Shown here: in pieces, positions 39,101-49,100 of the stretch
Numbering within the stretch: position 1 is the stretch's first letter
Layout of the letters: each line of letters begins with the position of its first letter
Source: Physella acuta
Lineage: Eukaryota; Mollusca; Gastropoda; Physidae
Length of the DNA: 64,000 nucleotides
Assembly: GCF_028476545.1 (NCBI RefSeq)
Contig: NW_026732021.1
Span: 496,001-560,000 of the forward strand
Reading direction: 5' to 3'
Position numbers and translations under genes: made by a program
Notes under the pieces: generated by a model
Database searches by the model: none
What the model was told of the DNA's origin: nothing
Seen by the model: only the letters and a program-made list of their open reading frames with translations

Positions 39101-39340
39101 GTTTTTGTCCCCACACACTCGTTTACATCCAACTTCTTCAGCCGTTTTTGTCCCCACACACTCAGATCGTTTACATCCAACTTCTTCAGCCGTTTTTGTC
39201 CCCACACACTCGTTTACATCCAACTTCTTCAACCGTTTTTGTCCCCACACACTCAGATCGTTTACATCCAACTTCTTCAGCCGTTTTTGTCCCCACACAC
39301 TCAGATCGTTTACATCCAACTTCTTCAACCGTTTTTGTCC
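36108..39340. repeat. 43/48-bp minisatellite, about 3.2 kb
   Basis: About 73 copies of a 43-bp unit (cgtttacatccaacttctac, agccgtttttgtccccacac, act), some with a 5-bp cagat insert. Marker variants (catactcagat) recur about 525 bp apart (37,927/38,453 and 38,062/38,587), showing block duplication. A 43-bp unit steps through all three frames and none contains a stop, so three overlapping plus-strand frames of 1,090-1,144 codons span the array. These are artefacts. Confidence 0.98.
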
Positions 39341-41745
39341 CAGCTGGTCCAGCTGTTTGTGATGGTCTAGGGCTGGTCCAGCTGTTTGGTCTAGGAATGG
39401 TCCAGCTGTTTGATTTAGGGCTGGTCCAGCTGTTTGTGATGGTCTACGCTGGTCCAGCTGTTTGTGATGGTCTAGGGCTGGTCCAGCTGTTTGGTCTAGG
39501 GCTGGTCCAGCTGTTTGTGATGGTCTAGGACTGGTCCAGCTGTTTGGTCTAGGGCTGGTCCAGCTGTTTGTGATGGTCAAGGGCTGGTCCAGCTGTTTGG
39601 TCTAGGACTGGTCCAGCTGTTTGGTCTAGGGCTGGTCCAACTGTTTGTGATGGTCTAGGGCTGGTCCAGCTGTTTGGTCTAGGGCTGGTCCAGCTGTTTG
39701 GTCTAGGGCTGGTCCAGCTGTTTGGTCTAGGGCTGGTCCAGCTGTTTGGTCTAGGACTGGTCCAGCTGTTTGGTTTAGGGCTGGTCCAGCTGTTTGGTCT
39801 AGGACTGGTCCAGCTGTTTGGTCTAGGGCTGGTCCAACTGTTTGTGATGGTCTAGGGCTGGTCCAGCTGTTTGGTCTAGGGCTGGTCCAGCTGTTTGGTC
39901 TAGGGCTGGTCCAGCTGTTTGGTCTAGGGCTGGTCCAACTGTTTGTGATGGTCTAGGGCTGGTCCAGCTGTTTGGTCTAGGGCTGGTCCAGCTGTTTGGT
40001 CTAGGGCTGGTCCAGCTGTTTGGTCTAGGACTGGTCCAGCTGTTTGGTCTAGGGCTGGTCCAGCTGTTTGGTCTAGGGCTGGTCCAGCTGTTTGGTCTAG
40101 AGCTGGTCCAGCTGTTTGGTCTAAGGCCGGTCCAGCTGTTTGGTCTAGGACTGGTCCAGCTGTTTGTGATGGTCTAGGGCTGGTCCAGCTGTTTGGTCTA
40201 GGGCTGGTCCAGCTGTTTGGTCTAGGGCTGGTCCAGCTGTTTGGTCTAGGACTGGTCCAGCTGTTTGGTCTAGGGCTGGTCCAACTGTTTGTGATGGTCT
40301 AGGGCTGGTCCAGCTGTTTGGTCTAGGGCTGGTCCAGCTGTTTGGTCTAGGGCTGGTCCAACTGTTTGTGATGGTCTAGGGCTGGTCCAGCTGTTTGGTC
40401 TAGGGCTGGTCCAGCTGTTTGGTCTAGGGCTGGTCCAACTGTTTGTGATGGTCTAGGGCTGGTCCAGCTGTTTGGTCTAGAGCTGGTCCAGCTGTTTGGT
40501 CTAAGGCCGGTCCAGCTGTTTGTGATGGTCTAGGGCTGGTCCAGCTGTTTGGTCTAGGGCTCGTCCAGCTGTTTGGTCTAGGGCTGGTCCAGCTGTTTGT
40601 GATGGTCTAGGGCTGGTCCAGCTGTTTGTGATGGTCTAGGGCTGGTCCAGCTGTTTGGTCTAGGGCTGGTCCAGCTGTTTGTGATGGTCTAGGACTGGTC
40701 CAGCTGTTTGGTCTAGGGCTGGTCCAGCTGTTTGTGATGGTCTAGGGCTGGTCCAGCTGTTTGGTCTAGGGCTGGTCCAGCTGTTTGGTCTAGGGCTGGT
40801 CCAGCTGTTTGGTCTAGGACTGGTCCAGCTGTTTGGTTTAGGGCTGGTCCAGCTGTTTGGTCTAGGGCTGGTCCAGCTGTTTGGTCTAGGGCTGGTCCAG
40901 CTGTTTGGTCTAGAGCTGGTCCAGCTGTTTGGTCTAAGGCCGGTCCAGCTGTTTGGTCTAGGACTGGTCCAGCTGTTTGTGATGGTCTAGGGCTGGTCCA
41001 GCTGTTTGGTCTAGGGCTGGTCCAGCTGTTTGGTCTAGGGCTGGTCCAGCTGTTTGGTCTAGGACTGGTCCAGCTGTTTGGTCTAGGGCTGGTCCAACTG
41101 TTTGTGATGGTCTAGGGCTGGTCCAGCTGTTTGGTCTAGGGCTGGTCCAGCTGTTTGGTCTAGGGCTGGTCCAGCTGTTTGGTCTAGGGCTGGTCCAACT
41201 GTTTGTGATGGTCTAGGGCTGGTCCAGCTGTTTGGTCTAGGGCTGGTCCAGCTGTTTGGTCTAGGGCTGGTCCAACTGTTTGTGATGGTCTAGGGCTGGT
41301 CCAGCTGTTTGGTCTAGAGCTGGTCCAGCTGTTTGGTCTAAGGCCGGTCCAGCTGTTTGTGATGGTCTAGGGCTGGTCCAGCTGTTTGGTCTAGGGCTGG
41401 TCCAGCTGTTTGGTCTAAGGCTGGTCCAGCTGTTTGGTCTAGGGCTGGTCCAACTGTTTGGTCTAGGGCTGGTCCAGCTGTTTGGTCTAGGGCTGGTCCA
41501 GCTGTTTGGTTTAGGGCTGGTCCAACTGTTTGTGATGGTCTAGGGCTGGTCCAGCTGTTTGGTCTAGGGCTGGTCCAGCTGTTTGGTCTAGGGCTGGTCC
41601 AGCTGTTTGTGATGATCTAGGGCTGGTCCAGCTGTTTGGTCTAGGGCTGGTCCAGCTGTTTGTGATGGTCTAGGGCTGGTCCAGCTGTTGGGTCTAGGGC
41701 TGTTCCAGCTGTTTGGTCTAGGGCTGGTCCAGCTGTCAGTGATGG
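39341..41745. repeat. 24/29-bp minisatellite (GGTCCAGCTGTTTGGTCTAGG)
   Basis: About 95 copies of ggtccagctgtttggtctag plus ggct, with a 29-bp form that adds tgatg. The marker ctaaggccgg occurs near 40,121, 40,501, 40,934 and 41,338, so a block of about 813-837 bp has been duplicated. Confidence 0.97.
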
Positions 41746-41869
41746 TCCAACAGTCACCAAGCCACCATTAAGTGGTCGTTTAATTTATTCTCGCCTCTCT
41801 CACGACATAGAATACATCAGTTTCTTGTGTTCATTTTTTATAACACAGAAACATTTCGACTGGTTTTTT

Positions 41870-41916
41870 TTTGGGGTGGGGGGGGGGGGGGGGGGGGGAA
41901 GGGGGGGTGGGGGTTC
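41870..41916. repeat. Poly(G) tract
   Basis: Over 20 consecutive G followed by further G-runs, about 230 bp upstream of the first coding exon's acceptor. Confidence 0.95.
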
Positions 41917-42151
41917 TGCTTTAGTTGATTCGCCGGAAGATCTGCATAGAAAACATGTTCGTCAGGTTTTGTTGACATGGGACAGCATTTAGTTTTGAAA
42001 TAGGCAAAACATCTAGCGGTAGCGCTAGAAATTGGGAACATCGGTCAGTAAAGGTAAAGATTGTTGGCTCTGTATCGGCCAGCTGTGAAAATCTTAAAAT
42101 TATCCTGAGTTGTCTGAGTTGTAACATACATTAACTTTTATTTCTAGATCA

Positions 42152-42202
42152 ATGAGAGACGCAGCATGGAGTGTAGCATCCTCCCCCGACTTGTGCTCCT
42201 GA
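42152..42202 (+). promoter_or_regulatory. Short upstream ORF overlapping the receptor start
   Basis: An out-of-frame ATG lies 4 bases into the exon and opens a 16-codon frame ending TGA at 42,200, overlapping the main ATG at 42,166. Its context is weak (T at -3, A at +4). The main ATG has A at -3 and G at +4, so leaky scanning to the main start is expected. Confidence 0.5.
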
Positions 42203-43176
42203 TGGCCCTGCACTGCTGTGTCCTGTCCATGCACATCCTCCACACCTTCAGAGACCCCGACAACAACTTGCTCCAGAAGATGGCGCTACACTCAGCCTCT
42301 GGCGCCGTCTACATCGGGGGCGTCAACCGGCTGCACAGACTTACCTCCAACCTCAGTTTGATTCAGAGCGCCGCCACGGGCCCAAGGGAGGACAACCCTG
42401 ATTGCCCCCCGCCAATCGTGCCGTGTAACCTGTCCAAGGTGGCGACCCAAAGCTTGACCAAAAGCCTGGTCGTCGACCCAGACAATCACGTGATCATCCT
42501 GTGCACGAGCCTGTTCCACGGCTCGTGCCAGGTGCTGAAGCTGGACAACATCACGGACATGACCAGCCACACGGCCATGCCCATGGTGCCCAACGACCAG
42601 TCTTCCTGCGTCATGCTCATCGCCCCGGGCCTCAACCAGACCAACAGCCTGTACGTGGGGGCCGAGTACAGCAGTCTGGGCACGGAGAAGTACCGAGACA
42701 TCGTGCCCAGCATCAGCAGTCGCAAGCTCAACACTCTGGAACTTTCCTACAGGGACACGCAGGGCGGGACCAAAATGAGCATCAAGCCGGAGTTCCGGAA
42801 CAATTTTAAAGTGAAGTTTGTGCACGGCTTCTCCGCGGGTCGATTCGTGTACTTCATCACAACACAGAGACGGGAACTCAAGTCTCAGGAGATGGTGACC
42901 AAGGTCAGTCGTCTGTGTCACACTGACCAGTACTTCCGGTCATACGTTGAGATGCAGCTGGACTGTCAGGGCAGGGGCGTGGCTCAAGCAGCAGACGTCA
43001 AGGGAGACCAGTTGGTAGTGTCGTTCTCTCAGGATATAAATAGCGAGACGAGCCTGTGTGTTTACTCAATGGCTGACATTGACAAGGCATTTGACGCCAC
43101 GGTCCAGTCCTGCTACGATGGACAGGGGAAAGTGGGACCTGCTCATTACGAGAGAATCAGGACATGTATGAAGACA
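42166..43176 (+). CDS. Coding exon 1: signal peptide and most of the Sema domain
   Basis: 337 codons in one GC-rich exon, unlike the small AT-richer exons that follow. A large first coding exon carrying most of the Sema domain is also known in MET and many plexins. Residues 6-22 (LPRLVLLMALHCCVLSM) form the signal-peptide core. YIGGVNRLHRL and TGPREDNPDCPPP are typical of the plexin/MET Sema propeller, as is the Cys-rich segment CTSLFHGSCQVLKLDNIT. The start ATG has a strong Kozak context. Upstream, tttatttctag before 42,148 is a convincing acceptor, so a non-coding exon must precede it. The donor is ACA|GTGAGT, phase 0. Confidence 0.92.
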
Positions 43177-46100
43177 GTGAGTACACCTCGATTTTTTCTT
43201 CTCTGCAATAAGTTTGTATATAATATAATATAATAAGTTTTTTTGCGAACACAATCCAATATTGATAATTGAACCTGACGACAGAAATGTTTCTTTTTAA
43301 ATCCAAAAACATGACAATTAGTTTTTAATTAGTTGTTGACAATCAATTATCTTCTTTCTTAAGGAGCATCAGAAGCTTGGTCATTAGATAACTTCTCTCC
43401 GCCCCAAAGTCTTGAAATCGTCTCCCCTAGTTCACGAAGATTACTCTCCCTTTGACGTTTTTTCCATCCCATATTTTGTGTGTTGTCTCCCAGCCAACGT
43501 TGCCGTGATACAAACATTACTTTATCTTTACACACATAATTTATCAGTGAAAAGTTGAGCACTCGCCGTGCAAGCTATTTTATCTGCTTACTTTTTGCTA
43601 AGGTAACTTGGACGGTAGTTCCCCCCCTCCCTCCTTTTAAAAAAAAGTACTCTATTTCTAAGGTAACTTGGACGGCAGTTTTACCCCACTCCCCCTTCCC
43701 CCCCCCCCCCATTTACATTTTTCCCCAAGGTAGTTTGGACGGCATATTACACCCTCCCTCCCCCTCGCCCATTTTAAAGCACACATTTCAGTACAGGTTG
43801 ATGGTTTAACTTGAAAGAAAGTTGTCTCTCTTTTTTAAAGCGTCATTTTTTTTCTTTCTGCCTTTTGAAGCGTTTATGAAAAAAAATATCGCCATTTTAT
43901 TGCAAGTCTTGGAACTCCTTATGCTTTTCATGTTATAATTAAGAAAACTGATTTCTGGTTTTATTATTGGGTAGATTGCGTTGGGTGTCCCCCCCCCCCC
44001 CCCCAACCCTACAGAAACCAGTGGGCCTAGGGCTGAGAGTGAGCCCCCACAGCAAATGACAGAGAGCGGCAGCCCCCCTCCCCCCCTTCCCCACCTACCC
44101 AGCAGCTAAAACTACCCAGCAGCTAATGGATATTGTGCAACCATTAAGTCACAAATTATTAGCCATTAACCATGCATTTGCCAGTTTTCTACATCAACCA
44201 AAAGACCGGCTGTGATAAAAAAAATTAGACTACGACAGATGTTGACTCACATATTCTCTGCACTCCGTCCCACACACAAATTATCAGATTCGCATAAAAT
44301 GGCCTCACCCTTAATGTGCCGGCAACACCACCATTAAAATTAAACGCACTCAGGAGGATCACACCAGACCGCCCCCACCCCCACAAGATCACACAACTAT
44401 ACCTTAACGATCACACAACTACACCCAACAAGATCACACACAATCTACCCACTCCACGCACGCACCCTTAATACCCACCAAGACACCCAATAAACACCAT
44501 CACACCAGATCTCCCACGTACACTGACAAATCCAAAAGAAGACCACACCACACATTAGACCCCCACATCAACCACACATTAGACCCCCCACATCCACCAA
44601 CACATCCACATGATCCCCACATACACCACAACCAGACCCCCCACCCCCCATATCCACCAACACACCCAAATGATCCCACAAACACCAGCGCCACTGGAGT
44701 GTTCACCACGTCTTCTTTCTATTGATGTTTTCTTTTCAAAAAGATTCGCCTAAAACCTGCATATAAAATGTATTTATGCCCTTCTCACTCTTTATGTTTC
44801 CCCCAATCAACACCTGGCCAGATAAAAATACCGCCTCGCCACCTGGTCAACTCATCTTCGCCCCAACCGTTTCCTTCCATGTGGCGTACACGGCGATCCG
44901 CTAATGACCCCTTTCAGCCCCGTGAACGCTAAACATATCCAGCAGACATGCGCAGTCTGAGGTCATATGTATCTCTTGTAAACATTGCTTTACGTTTGGT
45001 CATTAATTTTATTCGGGTATAGGCCTAAGTCATCAAAATAATTTATTTTGTTGGCTTTGTAGAAGTCGTTTGATTTTTTTATGATAGAAAAAAGTAGGCT
45101 CTGCCACGTGCATTCAAGAAAAACTTGGGTAGAATACTAAACGCATAGGCTTTAGGCCCATTTTATCCACGTGCAGTTACACATACCCATTTTTTCTGAG
45201 CCCAAGGCAGATCCTCCATTTTACCACCTCAGCCATAGACCGGTATCATAAACAAAATCAACTCCTCGTAACGCTAATGATTTCCATCTGATATTATAGG
45301 CCCACATTCGGCTTATAGGGCCTATTTGTTTACCTATAGATCTGACCAGTGGCGTAGCGAGGCCGGGTGTCACCCGGTGCGGCACTTAATGGTGTCACCC
45401 CCCAGAGGCGTAGCGACCCTTCCCGGGGACAAACTTTCAAATTTTCGATTTGCATCCCCCCCTCAAACTTTCGATTTGCACCCCCCTCAAGTTTTCGATT
45501 TGCACCCCCCCCCCCCTCAAGTTTTCGATTTGCACCCCCCTCAAACTTTCGATTTGCACCCCCTCCCTATATATTTTGCTATTTTTTGCCTTGGTGTCAC
45601 CCCCCTAAATAGTGTCACCCGGTGCGGTCCGCACCCCCCTCGCTACGCCCCTGGATCTGACCACATAACGCTTGTGGTAGAAGACGACCATTCAGTGTTA
45701 CCCAGAGAAAAAGACAGTGTATCACGAGAAATCGTATAGTTAAAGCCACTATCAAAATGTTATCTTTAAAATTCACACTTATTTCAGGTTTAAGCTAGTT
45801 ATCAGAAAAAAAAATAATGTTAAAAATAAAGTATTAGAATTTAGTTTGTCAATTTTTCAATAAAAAGCAAAGTTTATAAAATGTAAAAGTTCAGCAAAAG
45901 AAATGAACCAAAATATTAAATAAAGTCCAAGTACTAAGTAGTACAAGCCAGAGGCGTAGCGACCCCTCCCGGCGCCCGGGTACAAACTTTCGATTTGGCG
46001 CCCCCCCCCCTATATTTTTTATATTTATAATTCAAAATAGCAGCTAAAATGAGCATATTGTGGCGCCCCTAGGGTTGGCGCCCGGGGACATATGTACCCC

Positions 46101-49100
46101 CCTGCCCCCCGGTCGCTACGCTTCTGGTACAAGCTACTGAATCCCAAAAGAAATAAATCACAAAGCTGTTAGATCTATATTTAGTGGCCACATTTCTTAT
46201 TTTAAACGTTCTCAGTGAGTTTTCTGAACATAAAATTGCGTGCATGCGAGTCATCATTCATTATCTAATTACTAATAGTATCAAGTACTAAAATAAAGCA
46301 TGCTGCGACCTTGACCTTAGAAATCAATAGAACAACTCAGCTGTGACGCAAGAGAAACATTTCCTCCAGTTGCTTTTCGGGGAAATTTCACTTCAGCCGT
46401 CCGACAGACCAAACCGAATTAGTCACAACAGTGGCGCTTCTCACTGTAATGGTTTGGGCGGGACTTAGATCTAGACTAGTTGGGTACACACGGATATCAA
46501 AATACGTGATGCGCACTTCTGTCAGCATTTCGCTATTTTATTTGACAAACACTGAATGGTTTAGAAAACTTAACAATTAATTAGACTCCAGTTCAAATAC
46601 ATCAGAATAGAAGAGGAAAAACACTTTAAAAATCTTGAAACTGACACGCCAGGAAACACACTGCAAGAAATCCAAACATTTTGGTTTAGAAACAAATTTT
46701 AATCTCAGCGTTGTAAAAGAGTTAATTTAATTCCAGGAAGTTTGTATAAAAATCACAAGTTGCAGTTTTTGAAATGTAAACTTCCTCATTTTTTCCTTTT
46801 AGTAAAAATGCGACTCTCACATCCATCTAATCATAAACATTACTGCCATGTTTGTTTGTGTGTGCAACTGTGTCGATCGCATTTATTTATATAGAGAGTC
46901 TATGTGCATTGAAACGGACTCTTCGGCATGGTAGATTCTATATAATTTTGTAGGCAGGTGAATATTTTTTAGCCTGGCTGTAGACTACCCCTATGACTAT
47001 AGGCCTACTGAGATTATGGGGGGGGGGGGGGGGGGGGTTGTGAGGGGAAGGGTTAGCAATAACATTGTCAAAATAGGATGAAACATTTTTGGAAGACTTT
47101 CTAGATCTAGGACTTTCAAATGTTTACTTGATTTATCTATTTACTTAAGTTCATCTTAAGGTAGATGAAACTGTCAATTACATTTAAAGTTAATATTAAC
47201 ACAACTATAACTATGCTGCAAAAACGTTTTCACAGTTTTACCTAAGACATCACTGTTTATTAAGACAATTTTTTTTAGAATCGCTAACAAAATTACTAAT
47301 CCATTCAACACAAAACCCATTCCCAGTTTTTTAATTAGTTTTTTTTTTCAAAAAAAAATAATAATAGTGTAGACTACACTAGGTAAATTAATTACTGTTT
47401 TTCTTCTGTGGTACAACCCTCTGCTGGGTGGAAACTATGTTATTTTTGGAGTGGGAAATATGCTATTGTTACCCTGTGTTGGCTGCCCAGCACACCTGCT
47501 CTTGTAGTTAACACTCCAGTATAGAGCTTTGCTGACAAACTCAATTAAAGGTTATCACCAGGAGAAAAGATTGTTTTCTCTGCCCAACCCCTTGTTACTA
47601 TCTCTGCCGAACCCTTTGTTACTAGTCTATTCTAGTGAGTGATCCAACAGCCCCCTTTTTTACTGGTTACACTGTTTTATTAATTAAGCAACTTAAAAAA
47701 TAACTAGAAATGTAGATCTACCCAAGGAAACTTGATACAGTCTTTGTTTGTTAGAGTATTGATGCTAATGGTGTCTGAAAACAGACACTGCTGAAAATAG
47801 ATCTTAGGTTGTTATTGTGGTATCAGATGAAGTGTAATGGTGACAAATTATTAGGCTTAGGGTTTAGTTAGGAATTGGGTAAGGGATTTGGTTAGATTTA
47901 ATATTATAAAGTTATATTATTGTAGAGTTTATTACTTGTAACCTACCATCCCTATAATTCTATAATTGTGGCATTCAGACAGCCGTATAACATTTAACCG
48001 GTTTTTCAAATTTTCAATACAGTAGAGAGTTAACTTAAATGATTGAAGTTGTATATTTTGCCCTGAAGTTAAAAATTCCTTTTGTTTTACCAGACTAGTC
48101 CTGTAGATTTGTGTGCCAGTACAGAACTGTCGCAAGCTTATCCCAGCCTTGAAGCCAAGACACCAGTTAGCTCTGTGCCGGATTTGTTGTTGAAGAACAC
48201 TAGAATAACTGCCTTGAGATTTGCACAAGAAAACAACATACTACATGCTGGAACACAGGATGGCCATGTCTTAAAGGTCAGCTAGTTAAAATTAACCCAT
48301 TTTCAAAAAAAAAAACATACTTTGCTAGCACTGATCTTTTAAATGCATTGATTTCTAACTAATCACCTCTTTCATTTTATTTTTATAATTTTTCTAAGAA
48401 GCATCTTTTCTACTGTCTGTTTACTACTAATTATAAGTTTACATAAAATCAAATTTTTTAAGCCTTATGTTCTGTCAGTCTTTCATCTTATAATTGTTTA
48501 TAATTTTGGATTTGTTATGTGGTCTCTTCTTTCAACATGTGAAAAATAAAATAAAATTTAAAAGCTAAAGCTCTCTCATAAATTTTTTTTCTCTCCAGAT
48601 TTTAATGGGAAAAAGTGTAGCAGCAGAAGTGAAGAGATTCAACCTTGGCAACAACGACCCAGTTCTGGATATTGTTAACTCACAGATTGAAGAACGGATT
48701 TATGTTTTAACCACTACAAAGGTTAGACATGACCAACAGAATATTTTACTACAACAATAATTGATTTTCACATTTACTATATAAGTAAACTTGCAGCCAC
48801 TATGGGCATCGACTTTTATTAATTAAATTAGTTTTAGTTATAATACGTTATAATAAAACATTTTACAGGTGTATTTACTGTCAAGTGATATCTGTGAGAG
48901 TAGCGCAACCTGTGATGAATGTGTAGATGGAGTGAACCTCCTGTGTGGCTGGTGTGTCATGGAGGGGCGCTGCACGACAAAACAAACTTGTCCACCATCA
49001 GCTTTCAAGCCATACTGGCTCTCTGCATCAGGGAACGTATGTCTGAATGTGTCTGACGTGGAACCTAACGTCATCAGCTACCATTCTCTAGGACAGGACT

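Larger units (their letters stand above)
43177..48093 (+). other. Intron 1 of the coding region
   Basis: A 4.9-kb intron holding a three-copy ctaaggtaacttggacgg repeat (43,600-43,790), C-rich low-complexity DNA with loose cccccacatccaccaacaca words (44,350-44,700), two hAT-type MITEs and a G18 run near 47,021. The remainder is AT-rich unique sequence with no supported gene. Confidence 0.8.

Noticed and set aside
35957-39528. Plus-strand open frames of 1,090-1,144 codons
   Set aside because: All three frames are open at once across the 43-bp array, which is expected from the unit and not from coding constraint.
42292-42921. 209-codon minus-strand frame opposite receptor exon 1
   Set aside because: It is a shadow of the GC-rich Sema exon; the plus strand has clear homology and splice sites.
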